Source: UBA5429 sp942493315 (GTDB lineage Bacteria; Bacteroidota; Bacteroidia; Bacteroidales; WCHB1-69). From it: a stretch of DNA of 64,000 bases. The stretch covers positions 2,666,001-2,730,000 of the forward strand of contig OW818690.1 in assembly GCA_942493315.1 (NCBI GenBank), written 5' to 3'. Below are positions 9,112 through 17,986 of this stretch, one piece after another (the stretch's first letter is position 1; every line of letters starts with the position of its first letter). Below the pieces are notes generated by a model. It was not told where the DNA came from, ran no database searches, and saw nothing but the letters and a program-made list of their open reading frames with translations. The position numbers were made by a program, and so were the translations under genes.

Positions 9112-10323
9112 TTATTCCAATTTCAAATCATGCCCCATTTTCAATTGTTTTGTTTGTAAATAGAAAAAGTTTTTTTCATTGGGCGGTATAATGATAGGCT
9201 CCGTAGAAACAATCTCAATTCCATGTCCGCTTAAACCGATTTTTTTAGCAGGATTATTCGTAATCAGACGAATTTTTGTAGCATCTAAATCTCTAAGTAT
9301 TTGTGCACCTACTCCATAATCACGTTCATCTGCTTTAAATCCTAACTCTAAATTAGCCTGAACGGTATCACAACCTTTGGCTTGTAAATTGTAAGCTTTT
9401 AATTTATTGATAATTCCAATTCCTCTCCCTTCCTGAATCATGTACAAAATGAGCCCTTTTCCCTCTTTTTCAACCATTGACATGGCTCTATGTAGTTGAC
9501 TTCCACAGTCACATTTAGCAGAACCGAAAATATCTCCTGTAATACAAGAGGAGTGAACTCTGACTAAAATCTCTTCATCTTTTTTCCAATCACCCTTTTT
9601 AAGAGCAAAATGTACCAACCCATTATTGATTTGTGTATAAGCAATTAGTTGAAAATTACCCCATTCTGTAGGTAAATTAACCTCTTCCTCTTTTCTGATT
9701 AAAGTTTCAGTTTTCACTCTGTACGCTATCAAATCCTGAATGGAGATAATTTTGATATTATGTTCTTTAGCCACTTCAATCAATTGAGGAAGTCTGGCCA
9801 TAGTTCCGTCAGGATTGATAATCTCTATCAAAGCACCGGCAGGATAAAGTCCTGATAATCGGGCTAAATCTACAGTTGCCTCAGTATGTCCGGCTCTGAT
9901 TAAAACTCCGCCATCTCTTGCTCTAAGTGGGTTCACATGTCCTGGACGACCAAAATTTTCAGGTACCATGGTGGGATCAGCTAAAGCTTTAATGGAAGCG
10001 GCTCTATCATGCATGGAAACACCTGTTGTACAACCGTGTCCCAATAAATCAATTGTAACGGTAAATGGAGTACCATGAATAGAAGTATTGGAAAGAACCT
10101 GCATATCCAAATCTAATTCCTTACATCTCGCATCAGTAATGGGAGCACAAAGAACCCCTCTTCCATATTGCAGCATAAAATTTACTTTTTCAGTTGTAAT
10201 TTTCTCAGCTGCAATTATAAAATCACCTTCATTTTCACGATCTTCATCGTCAACAACGATTAAAAATTTTCCGTTTTTAAAATCTTCTAAAGCTTCTTCA
10301 ATAGTGTTTAACTTAAATTCCAT
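9112..10323 (-). CDS. ribBA: bifunctional DHBP synthase / GTP cyclohydrolase II
   Basis: Both entry points of riboflavin synthesis in one 403-residue protein. Residues about 1-205 are 3,4-dihydroxy-2-butanone-4-phosphate synthase (DDEDRENEGD, GHTEATVDLARLSG, RDGGVLIRAGHTEA). Residues about 210-403 are GTP cyclohydrolase II, with zinc-binding cysteines in SSCITGDIFGSAKCDCGSQ and the RGIG/NNP motifs (MIQEGRGIGI, ITNNPAKK). The ATG overlaps the stop of the preceding DUF5689 lipoprotein gene (TAATG), so translation is coupled to a surface-protein operon. This may be simple gene packing or a link to flavin demand. No FMN riboswitch is seen here. Confidence 0.97.
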   Translation of the reverse strand: MEFKLNTIEEALEDFKNGKFLIVVDDEDRENEGDFIIAAEKITTEKVNFMLQYGRGVLCAPITDARCKELDLDMQVLSNTSIHGTPFTVTIDLLGHGCTTGVSMHDRAASIKALADPTMVPENFGRPGHVNPLRARDGGVLIRAGHTEATVDLARLSGLYPAGALIEIINPDGTMARLPQLIEVAKEHNIKIISIQDLIAYRVKTETLIRKEEEVNLPTEWGNFQLIAYTQINNGLVHFALKKGDWKKDEEILVRVHSSCITGDIFGSAKCDCGSQLHRAMSMVEKEGKGLILYMIQEGRGIGIINKLKAYNLQAKGCDTVQANLELGFKADERDYGVGAQILRDLDATKIRLITNNPAKKIGLSGHGIEIVSTEPIIIPPNEKNFFYLQTKQLKMGHDLKLE

Positions 10324-11636
10324 TACTTTTTAATAATTGATAAATTTTTAATAAACCAGGCTGCTGATTGATTTCCTCCATCATTATTGTATCTTAAGGC
10401 TATTTTAAACCTGTTAGAAGGAATTCCGGATAATGAAATATCATTACTGTTACCAAACTCTGAAGGAAACATAGTCAAAGCTGGTAATGGTAAATAATTA
10501 GCTTCATCAAATGGAGCATCAACATTGGTAGTATAGTATATTTGATAATAATCAGGAACACTTGTTAATGTAATTTTATGAAATAATCTTACATAAGTAT
10601 CATTTGTAGCGGTAAGAGTGATTGTTGGAGATATCAACCAATCATTCATTGAAACAATAGATGTATTATAATTATGATACATATATTGATCACCTGCCCA
10701 ATTTACAAAACTCCACTTTGTACTGCTTGCTGTAGGGAAAACTGACCATCCACCAGTTCCAATTGAATTTTGATCAAAAATATACTCTTCTAAAATCTCT
10801 TCTGAAGGATCATCTAAACCTTCAAATTGAATATCTGCTTTTGTTCTGAGCATCAATTGATAAGAATCATTGTAAACAGTTAATATTCCATATAATGTTC
10901 CTACTGTTGAGGGAACTTTTGTACTTCTAAATCTGGCATAATTGGATGTTCTTACAATAATTGGAGTGGAAATCCCGGATACCATTACAGTATGTTCTGT
11001 AACATACTCATTATAGGAAAATGGTTTTCCCCATGATTCCTGATCAAATTGACAATTTTCTAATTTTACAATTTTACCAACATCATTCAAGGAATTAAAA
11101 TCAATTTGATTTCCTAAAACAGGTTCTGGTAAATTTGCTAGATTGGGAAGTCCATCTTTATGAATATAATTGTCGAATTTAATGGAATTTATTCTACCAA
11201 CACTATATTTTTGATATTCCCATCCGATTTGATACAATCTGTTATAATCTCCTACAATTAATCCTTTGCAATCAAGTATAACTCTTTGTCCGAGAGGATA
11301 GGAGTTAAATAAACCACTGTTATCCAATTGAAGAGTAATTCCACCGGTTTCATCTTGAATGGTAATTGTTTTATAAAAATTACCGCCTTCATCTGTACTT
11401 GTCACAATACCATCTACAATAAAGGTTTCATTATATGCACAAATAGAATCTAAAATGTAAGCATCTAAAACTAAATGTTTATTTTTAATATCCTGAATAG
11501 TTTTGTTAGGTTCCGGACCGGTATAATGTGGAACTTGAAATTCCGGTGCATCCCACTCTTTTTGACAACCTCCTAATAATCCAATGAATAGAATGGAGGT
11601 TATTGCTGCTATTTTATAGTTGAATATCGATTTCAT
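10323..11636 (-). CDS. DUF5689 lipoprotein with C-terminal choice-of-anchor-J-like domain
   Basis: A 437-residue lipoprotein (lipobox LLGGC, Cys24). The N-terminal half matches what I know as DUF5689: FIVDGIVTSTDEGGNFYKT, then a TGGITLQLDNSG strand and the GQRVILDCKGLIVGDY motif. This pattern looks like an OB-fold (a VDGIVTS strand followed by IQDETGGI). The C-terminal ~160 residues look like a choice-of-anchor-J/MAM-type beta sandwich (GWSVFP, WSFVNWAG, NDWLISPTITL, YYTTN). It is a paralogue of the next gene upstream, 2 bp away, and is coupled to ribBA. It is likely displayed on the cell surface with the upstream TonB receptor. No enzyme motif is seen. Confidence 0.82.
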   Translation of the reverse strand: MKSIFNYKIAAITSILFIGLLGGCQKEWDAPEFQVPHYTGPEPNKTIQDIKNKHLVLDAYILDSICAYNETFIVDGIVTSTDEGGNFYKTITIQDETGGITLQLDNSGLFNSYPLGQRVILDCKGLIVGDYNRLYQIGWEYQKYSVGRINSIKFDNYIHKDGLPNLANLPEPVLGNQIDFNSLNDVGKIVKLENCQFDQESWGKPFSYNEYVTEHTVMVSGISTPIIVRTSNYARFRSTKVPSTVGTLYGILTVYNDSYQLMLRTKADIQFEGLDDPSEEILEEYIFDQNSIGTGGWSVFPTASSTKWSFVNWAGDQYMYHNYNTSIVSMNDWLISPTITLTATNDTYVRLFHKITLTSVPDYYQIYYTTNVDAPFDEANYLPLPALTMFPSEFGNSNDISLSGIPSNRFKIALRYNNDGGNQSAAWFIKNLSIIKK

Positions 11637-11638
11637 GA

Positions 11639-12907
11639 TTAATTGGCGTTAGATTTAAATTGAATATTTGAGATGGACCAATTAGAACTGGAATCATCTA
11701 CATATTTAAAAGCAATTTTGAAATTAGGATTAGAAACGGCTGCATCCGGAATTGTTGTTGATAATTCAGTTGGAGAAGATGGAAAAGTTGAAAATGGGAG
11801 CTGAGTCCAGTTGATTCCGTTTGTTGTATAATAGACCTGTAAATTGCTAGCATCTGCTAAATTATTGAAATTGGTCTGAGTAAAATATAGCTTTATGTTA
11901 CGGAAACTACCAAAATCCAATGCAGGTGAAATAAACCAGGATTCCGTTGTTTGTGAATTGGATCCGGTGATTTGAACTACTTTAAAAGCGGAATTATAAG
12001 ACCAAACATTGGTTCCTTGTACACTGGTTGTTGTCCAACCTTGAGTCAATGGATTGTTTTGCATATCATACTGAAATACAACAGTTCCACCTGGAGGAGG
12101 CAATATTTCCACATCATTTATAGATCTTATAATTAACTGTATATCAGTTCCATACTTAGATAATACACCTTTTACATTTAGTTTTCCTTGAGGTAAAATG
12201 GAATCTCCCCAATCAATATACTGACTAATTCTGGCGATAATTTGTTGATTTCCAGACTCTAATTTGATATTTCTGTTAATTGCAGAATAACCTTGAGAAC
12301 TATCAAAATAAAGATTGGTTCCGTTGGCATCCACAAACTCACAATTGACTAATTCAACTAATGTGTGGAAGTCTGCATTGGTAACATCTGAAGTTGATGT
12401 GATCGTTTTAGGTGTGGGTTCAGGTAAAATATGACCCGATCTGAAAATGTGTCTATTTTCCATATTAGTAGGTAAATATTGCATTTCTCCATTACCCCAT
12501 AATCCTAATTGGTACCAACCTGTACTTCCTCCGGAAGAGATGTAACATCCTAAATATAAACCTTTACACAAAACGAAAACTCTTTGACCCACTCTAAATT
12601 TGTTAAAATAGGTTGAATTGGCTGTACGAATACTAATACCACCGGTGCTATCCTGAATAAAGATCTCTTTATAACAAGAACCATGTTCATCTGTGGATGT
12701 TACAATCCCTGAAATAACAATAGAATCGGTGATTAATGTTGCAGGAATAGTGCCTAGAACATATTGATCAACCAGTTCATCAATGGTATGAGTAGCCTGT
12801 CCGTTATACACTAATAATGGAATCTCTTCGGGTTCTTGACAGGAAAAGAAGAAAAAGGGTAATAAAATCCCTAAAATCAGTAATTTATAATTTTTAATAT
12901 TTTTCAT
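11639..12907 (-). CDS. DUF5689 lipoprotein with C-terminal choice-of-anchor-J-like domain
   Basis: A 422-residue lipoprotein (lipobox FFFFSC, Cys23), organised like its downstream neighbour. An OB-like DUF5689 half comes first (VISGIVTSTDEHGSCYKE, IQDSTGGISIRT, GQRVFVLCKGLYLGCY). A second OB-like strand set follows around residues 200-250 (ARISQYIDWGDSILPQGKLN), then a MAM-like C-terminal sandwich (GWTTTSVQGTNVWSYN, SWFISPALDFG, LQVYYTTNGINWTQLP). It lies between the TonB-dependent receptor (22 bp upstream) and its paralogue (2 bp downstream). It probably acts as a surface ligand-binding subunit for the receptor, in the way SusD-type lipoproteins serve SusC, though it has no SusD homology. 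Confidence 0.82.
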   Translation of the reverse strand: MKNIKNYKLLILGILLPFFFFSCQEPEEIPLLVYNGQATHTIDELVDQYVLGTIPATLITDSIVISGIVTSTDEHGSCYKEIFIQDSTGGISIRTANSTYFNKFRVGQRVFVLCKGLYLGCYISSGGSTGWYQLGLWGNGEMQYLPTNMENRHIFRSGHILPEPTPKTITSTSDVTNADFHTLVELVNCEFVDANGTNLYFDSSQGYSAINRNIKLESGNQQIIARISQYIDWGDSILPQGKLNVKGVLSKYGTDIQLIIRSINDVEILPPPGGTVVFQYDMQNNPLTQGWTTTSVQGTNVWSYNSAFKVVQITGSNSQTTESWFISPALDFGSFRNIKLYFTQTNFNNLADASNLQVYYTTNGINWTQLPFSTFPSSPTELSTTIPDAAVSNPNFKIAFKYVDDSSSNWSISNIQFKSNAN

Positions 12908-12929
12908 TGCAATTTGTTTTCAAGTAAGA

Positions 12930-15467
12930 TTAAAATGTATAGTTGATACCTGCATAGAATGTGGTTCCAAAAGCATAGTAGTACTTATTTTGATATTTAG
13001 TAGAATTATAGCCTCTGTAATCAAAACGGTATTGTTCCCAAGCTGAAGTAACTAAATTTGTGTTATTAAATAAATTGGTAACACTAATATTGATGGCAAT
13101 CAAATTTTTCTTTATTTTCCAGCTTTTACTTACAGAAACATCAAGAGTAAATTGTCCTTTAATTCTGGTTTGATCAACAATAGAATGATAAATGGCTGCT
13201 TCTTCAGGATTGTCTAAATTCCAGGTTCCTCTGGATGCAATCGTTCTTCTTTCAGGATTCAAATCACAATATATTCTGTCGAAGTAGTTTGCATTAACAT
13301 TTACCCACCAGTAATTATGGTTGAATTTTAAGCCCATTGTTGTAGCAACTTGAGGAGTTCCTGCAACAAAATAGTCTTTCCAATAAACAGTTTCTACATT
13401 ATCTTGTGATCCGGTACTTAAAATATCATATCCATTTTCTGCATTGATATTTACATTTGGGTTATTGCTATATCTGTAATCTCCAAAATTGCCTGCAAAA
13501 ATCAATGAAAACATAGAGGTCATTTTCCATTCTGCTCCCACTTCAACCCCCATATGTCTTTGATTAATTCCATTCATTGCATAATTAACCATAGTAGCAT
13601 AATCATCATGATAAAAACTAATAACTCTGGATAGATCAGTAAATTGTGTGTAATATCCGGTTAATCTCATTTGAAATTTTGGATATTTCATGATATAGGA
13701 TAAGTCACCACTTAAGATCTTTTCAGTTTTAAGACTAGGTACATAAGCATTTCTAATACGAGGTGCCAAAAATGCATTCAAAATACTAGGTGCATCATTT
13801 GAATATTGAGCATTGACAGAAACATAATTTCTACCGGTGATCTTATAGGTAAAACCTGCTTTAGCGCCATAAGTTAAGAATGATTTTACATCAGATTTTC
13901 CATAAGAATTTTCAGGGAAACGTCCGTTTTTCATCAAACCAACACGCCACATCTCTTCTCCACCTAAATTAGCACCAATAAAAAAATCGTATTTGTTGTA
14001 AGTAAAATTTAACAATCCCCATACTTTTTCAGTGTATAAGTAAAGTTCATAATTGTTATTGATTACATCTCCTAATCCTAATGTATCATTTTTATGATTC
14101 AAATCATTATAAATGGTATTAAGGGAATCAGGAAATGCTCCTTCAGAAAATTTGTCAACATCAATCCAATAGGAACCACCTAATAAATCGTTGATTGTAT
14201 TATAGTTATGTTGTTTATATCCTTTTAATTCAACACCGGCATATAGTCTGATATTGTCATTAATATCTCTGATTAAATGGGAAGCTCCACCTATTTGAAT
14301 ATGATCCATGATACGATTCTCCACAATATATTGAGCTCTTTTACCTTGAGCTGCAGCTAACTGGTTCATTTCATACATTTTATCCCAGTTGATCTGACTG
14401 AAAGATTCATCATTTTTCCATTTATCTAAATAATCCCAGTATAAACTTGTTGTATCTCCGTCTTCTATGTAATAACTAGGTAAATATCTGTAATAATCGG
14501 GTCTTGGATCCGGTGCATCATACCAGTTTAAAGATGTAGTATTATTTCGGCCAATGGTAAAACCTAAAGTTGAAGTGATGGAAAGTTTATTATCCTCTGA
14601 ATTAAAGAAGTGGGTTAATAATGCAACCGGCTCATGTGTTGAACGTGTTCTGGCACTTCTTTGTTCTCCGTTATACCATCCCCAGTTAGGATTATAATAG
14701 TTAGTTCCTGTTAAATTATACGCTTCATTTACAGAATTACCTTGCATATCACGTACGGTAGGAGCTCCTAATACAGTTAAATTGATCGAATTTTTTTGAT
14801 TAAATTTCTTTTCTAAAGCAACAAAATAACTATACCCATCGTAGCTTGTGCCTTGTACATAAGAAATATTATCTCCAAAACGAGAGGATACAGATGCAGC
14901 TAATGACCAACCATTTTTCATTATTCCTGTTGCATAAGTTAACATCAAACGATTGTTATAGGTTCTATTTGATAATGAATAAGACCCTCTGATTTGTTTA
15001 GAATAGGCTGAACCTCTAAGATTATAATTGCTAACGCCTCCTATCTCTCCAAAGGTAAAAGATGCAGGTGTCATGTTAATTCTGGTGTCAGGATATCTCA
15101 CAACATGATTTAAACCACCCCATTGTGAAAATGTGGCTCTTCCTGTCACTAAACTGTTCATATTGTAGCCGTTTAAATAGATTCCGTTGAATCTGTTGTC
15201 GTACCCTCTGCTTCTGAAAAATGCAATGCTGAATGTATAAGAGGTATTGTTAACATAAATATCTCTGGAAGATTGCAGCATACTCGGAATAAATGTATTT
15301 CCTGAGTTATCATCATTGTCCTGACCCTCGCTTATAGATGCATTTGAAGTAACATTGGGTTCCGGTGATACCGTTTTAGTTGTATCACTTTTGGGATTGT
15401 CAATCTGAGAAAAAACTGACAATGAGGATGTTACAATAAGTATCGAAAATAGTAATTTTCTTTTCAT
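12930..15467 (-). CDS. TonB-dependent outer-membrane receptor
   Basis: An 845-residue protein with a signal sequence (MKRKLLFSILIVTSSLSVFS), a short disordered stretch and a plug-like region (DIYVNNTSYTFSIAFFRSRG, FNGIYLNGYNMN). The remainder is a long beta-barrel of alternating aromatic and polar strands ending in ...YAGINYTF, a classic outer-membrane terminal Phe. It has no CarboxypepD-like N-terminal extension and is not a SusC homologue. It probably imports a ligand captured by the two DUF5689 lipoproteins encoded downstream. It is transcribed divergently from a secreted EEP nuclease/phosphatase gene, which suggests a joint function. The substrate cannot be read from the sequence. Confidence 0.85.
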   Translation of the reverse strand: MKRKLLFSILIVTSSLSVFSQIDNPKSDTTKTVSPEPNVTSNASISEGQDNDDNSGNTFIPSMLQSSRDIYVNNTSYTFSIAFFRSRGYDNRFNGIYLNGYNMNSLVTGRATFSQWGGLNHVVRYPDTRINMTPASFTFGEIGGVSNYNLRGSAYSKQIRGSYSLSNRTYNNRLMLTYATGIMKNGWSLAASVSSRFGDNISYVQGTSYDGYSYFVALEKKFNQKNSINLTVLGAPTVRDMQGNSVNEAYNLTGTNYYNPNWGWYNGEQRSARTRSTHEPVALLTHFFNSEDNKLSITSTLGFTIGRNNTTSLNWYDAPDPRPDYYRYLPSYYIEDGDTTSLYWDYLDKWKNDESFSQINWDKMYEMNQLAAAQGKRAQYIVENRIMDHIQIGGASHLIRDINDNIRLYAGVELKGYKQHNYNTINDLLGGSYWIDVDKFSEGAFPDSLNTIYNDLNHKNDTLGLGDVINNNYELYLYTEKVWGLLNFTYNKYDFFIGANLGGEEMWRVGLMKNGRFPENSYGKSDVKSFLTYGAKAGFTYKITGRNYVSVNAQYSNDAPSILNAFLAPRIRNAYVPSLKTEKILSGDLSYIMKYPKFQMRLTGYYTQFTDLSRVISFYHDDYATMVNYAMNGINQRHMGVEVGAEWKMTSMFSLIFAGNFGDYRYSNNPNVNINAENGYDILSTGSQDNVETVYWKDYFVAGTPQVATTMGLKFNHNYWWVNVNANYFDRIYCDLNPERRTIASRGTWNLDNPEEAAIYHSIVDQTRIKGQFTLDVSVSKSWKIKKNLIAINISVTNLFNNTNLVTSAWEQYRFDYRGYNSTKYQNKYYYAFGTTFYAGINYTF

Positions 15468-15498
15468 AGTTTGTTTTTTAATTCATAAAAAAAGTTAG

Positions 15499-15506
15499 CA
15501 AAAATA
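15499..15506 (-). promoter_or_regulatory. -7 element for the TonB receptor operon
   Basis: On the minus strand this reads TATTTTTG, an exact TAnnTTTG element, 32 bp upstream of the receptor ATG. No good TTG is seen 17-23 bp further upstream, so the -33 half is weak or absent. A plus-strand -7 element lies only 46 bp away at 15553, so the two divergent units probably share regulatory DNA. Confidence 0.5.
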
Positions 15507-15552
15507 TGAAAAAAAAGTTTCATGGCGAATGGATAAAGTTCTAAAAAATATA

Positions 15553-15560
15553 TAATTTTG
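15553..15560 (+). promoter_or_regulatory. -7 element for the EEP-family gene
   Basis: TAATTTTG, an exact TAnnTTTG match, ends 12 bp before the ATG at 15573. This rules out the possible upstream TTG start at 15558, which lies inside the promoter, and implies a very short leader. No clear -33 TTG is visible at the expected distance. Confidence 0.55.
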
Positions 15561-15572
15561 CAGAATAATATA

Positions 15573-16607
15573 ATGAATATGAAATTATTAAAGATTACCC
15601 TAGTTTGTTGTGGAATTTTACTTTTTTTTCCTTTACATGCACAAGATCATCAAAATGCTGTTATAGGTTTTTATAACCTTGAAAATCTTTTTGATACCAT
15701 CAATGATCCCAATAAAAATGATGAAGAATTTCTTCCTAATGGAACAAACAGATGGAATTCAGATAAATACCATATCAAACTTAAAAATATGGCCGAAGTG
15801 GTCTCTCTCATAGGAGCTGAATATGGTGGGTTCGTAATATTAGGCGTTAGTGAAGTGGAAAATCAAGCAGTTTTAGAAGATTTAATCGTTCAAGATAAAT
15901 TGAGCAAATATAAATTAAAAGTGGCTCACCATGATTCTCCGGATAGGAGAGGAGTGGATGTTTCTTTTTTGTACAATCCTGCCAGATTTACTTTTTTGAG
16001 TATTAAAGGGTTTCCATTAAATATTCCTGATAAACCCGATTTTATTACCAGAGATCAGGTTCTTTTGACAGGTGTTTTAGATCAAAAAGATACTTTATTC
16101 GTTATTGTGAATCACTGGCCGTCCAAAATAGGAGGGGAAGCTAGAAGTGCTCCACTTAGAATCGCTGCAGGTGCATTATGTAAACATATTTGTGACTCTA
16201 TTTTTGCTATTTATCCCAATGCTAATATTATCATTATGGGTGACTTAAATGATGATCCAAATGCGAAAAGTATTACAAAAGGTCTTGGTGCCGTAGGAAA
16301 AATTAAAGATTTAACTCCTCAAAAAATATATAATCCTATGTATCCCATGTTTCAGGAAGGAATTGGTACATTAGCTTATCAGGATAGCTGGAATCTATTT
16401 GATCAAATTATGGTTTCCTATAATTTAGTGAATCCTTCTCCCTACAATTACTATAAATTCTCCAATGCTTATGTCTTTAGAAAAAATTTCATGATAAACA
16501 AGTCCGGTTCTTTTGCCGGTTATCCGTTTAGAACATTTGCAGGTGGCTCATTCTTAGGAGGTTATAGCGACCATTTTCCAGTTTACATTATTTTACAAAA
16601 GAAATAA
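15573..16607 (+). CDS. secreted endonuclease/exonuclease/phosphatase family protein
   Basis: A 344-residue protein with signal peptide (MNMKLLKITLVCCGILLFFPLHAQ) and an EEP (DNase I-like) fold. All the usual catalytic positions are visible: Asn in GFYNLENLFDT, Glu in GVSEVENQ, His in VNHWPSK, Asp/Asn in MGDLNDDP, and the terminal SDHFP. Members cut nucleic acids or phosphodiester/phosphomonoester substrates, and an exported copy suggests extracellular or periplasmic DNA/RNA degradation. The start at 15573 was chosen over TTG 15558 because the -7 promoter element overlaps the latter. It is divergent from the TonB receptor/DUF5689 operon. The DPM-type glycosyltransferase starts 6 bp downstream. 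Confidence 0.9.
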   Translation: MNMKLLKITLVCCGILLFFPLHAQDHQNAVIGFYNLENLFDTINDPNKNDEEFLPNGTNRWNSDKYHIKLKNMAEVVSLIGAEYGGFVILGVSEVENQAVLEDLIVQDKLSKYKLKVAHHDSPDRRGVDVSFLYNPARFTFLSIKGFPLNIPDKPDFITRDQVLLTGVLDQKDTLFVIVNHWPSKIGGEARSAPLRIAAGALCKHICDSIFAIYPNANIIIMGDLNDDPNAKSITKGLGAVGKIKDLTPQKIYNPMYPMFQEGIGTLAYQDSWNLFDQIMVSYNLVNPSPYNYYKFSNAYVFRKNFMINKSGSFAGYPFRTFAGGSFLGGYSDHFPVYIILQKK

Positions 16608-16613
16608 AATTAT

Positions 16614-17345
16614 ATGAATAATAAAATCGTTGTTATCCCAACTTTTAATGAGATTGAAAATATCGAAAATATCATTCGAAAAACATTTTCAGTTTTTGAT
16701 ACCCATGTTTTGATTGTTGATGATGGTTCTCCTGATGGTACTGGTTTGAAAGTGAAAGAGTTAATGCTCGAGTTTCCTGAAAAATTGTTTATTTTAGAAC
16801 GTAAGGGTAAATTAGGACTTGGAACTGCTTATCTTCACGGATTTACATGGGCATTGGATAGGGGATATGAGTATATTTTTGAAATGGATGCCGATTTTTC
16901 TCATAATCCTGAAGATCTTAGTCGTCTTTATCAAGCTTGCTTAGATGGAGCTGATTTGGCTATTGGTTCCAGATATTGTAATGGTGTCAATGTATTGAAC
17001 TGGCCTATGGTTCGATTATTGATGTCATATTATGGCTCCATGTATGTACGTTTTGTCTTGAAAATACCTGTAATGGATACAACTGCTGGTTTTAAATGTT
17101 TTAAAGCCAATACATTAAAAGCAATTGATTTTTCTAAAATTCAACATATTGGCTATGGTTTCCAAATAGAAATGAAATTTAATGTTCATAAATTAGGATT
17201 TAAAATTAAAGAAGTTCCAATTATTTTTGTGGATCGAACATTAGGAACATCCAAAATGAGTGCAGGAATCTTTAAAGAAGCTATCCTTGGTGTAATTGGC
17301 TTAAAGTGGAAGAGTTATTTTAGAAAATGGATCAGAAAACAATGA
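16614..17345 (+). CDS. polyprenol monophosphomannose synthase (DPM-type glycosyltransferase)
   Basis: A 243-residue GT2 family enzyme, full length for the single-domain dolichol/polyprenol-phosphate mannosyltransferase group. Motifs: VVIPTFNEIENI, the DDGSPDGTG nucleotide/metal site, GKLGLGTAYLHGF, EMDADFSHNPED with the DxD-type acidic pair, and the C-terminal VDRTLGTSKMS. It transfers mannose (or a similar sugar) from a nucleotide sugar to a polyprenyl phosphate at the cytoplasmic face of the inner membrane, probably for protein O-glycosylation or envelope glycans. No C-terminal transmembrane helices are present. It is 6 bp after the EEP gene and probably in the same transcript. Confidence 0.9.
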   Translation: MNNKIVVIPTFNEIENIENIIRKTFSVFDTHVLIVDDGSPDGTGLKVKELMLEFPEKLFILERKGKLGLGTAYLHGFTWALDRGYEYIFEMDADFSHNPEDLSRLYQACLDGADLAIGSRYCNGVNVLNWPMVRLLMSYYGSMYVRFVLKIPVMDTTAGFKCFKANTLKAIDFSKIQHIGYGFQIEMKFNVHKLGFKIKEVPIIFVDRTLGTSKMSAGIFKEAILGVIGLKWKSYFRKWIRKQ

Positions 17346-17493
17346 TTTTATTTCCTATTTAACATAATGTAAATTATCGGAACTTTGAAAATTCATATTT
17401 GATACACAGGTTTTTACTTCATTTAATACGATACAAGCAGGTTATTTAGATTATATCAGTTATTTGTATTATTATTAACTAAACATAATAGAT

Positions 17494-17970
17494 ATGAAAA
17501 AAATTATTTTATTTGCTTTTATTTTAATTTTATTTTCATCATGTAATGAAAAAATTTGTGATTTAGGTTATTCCGGTGAGGATTGTGATATACAAATAAC
17601 ACCATCAATTATTAAAATTACAAGAATTGATGTCATTAATTTTCCTTCAGGAAATTATGATATTGGATCAAATCCAGATATTTATATTACATTTTCTGAT
17701 TATAATGGGGAACTTTATACATCTCCAAATTACTTTGAAAACGCAATTTCTGGACAAACTTATACATATACTCTAACAACTCCAATAAATATAACAGAAC
17801 CTCTTGAATGGTATGCTATTCGGGTTTATGATTATGATAGTGCAGATCAGGATGATTTTATTTGTGGAATTGATTATTCTCCTTATAATTCACATAATCA
17901 ATTTCCTCAAAGTGAACTATTGTCAATTGATGATATTTCTTTTAGGGTTTACTATGAATATGAATGGTAA
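17494..17970 (+). CDS. small lipoprotein with EGF-like cysteine cluster
   Basis: A 158-residue lipoprotein (lipobox LFSSC, Cys17). Right after the lipid anchor comes a short EGF/laminin-like cysteine stretch (CNEKICDLGYSGEDCDI). The rest is a beta-rich domain of about 120 residues (ITRIDVINFPSG, NPDIYITFSDYNGELY) that could be C2-like or Ig-like; I do not recognise a named family. It precedes the secreted beta-galactosidase gene by 16 bp, so the two may be co-expressed on the cell surface. The 148-bp spacer upstream holds no clear promoter match. Confidence 0.6.
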   Translation: MKKIILFAFILILFSSCNEKICDLGYSGEDCDIQITPSIIKITRIDVINFPSGNYDIGSNPDIYITFSDYNGELYTSPNYFENAISGQTYTYTLTTPINITEPLEWYAIRVYDYDSADQDDFICGIDYSPYNSHNQFPQSELLSIDDISFRVYYEYEW

Positions 17971-17986
17971 TATTTAAATAATTAAC

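Noticed and set aside
9076..10330. FMN riboswitch controlling ribBA
   Set aside because: The gene overlaps its upstream neighbour, leaving no room for a leader, and no RFN-like conserved stems are visible.
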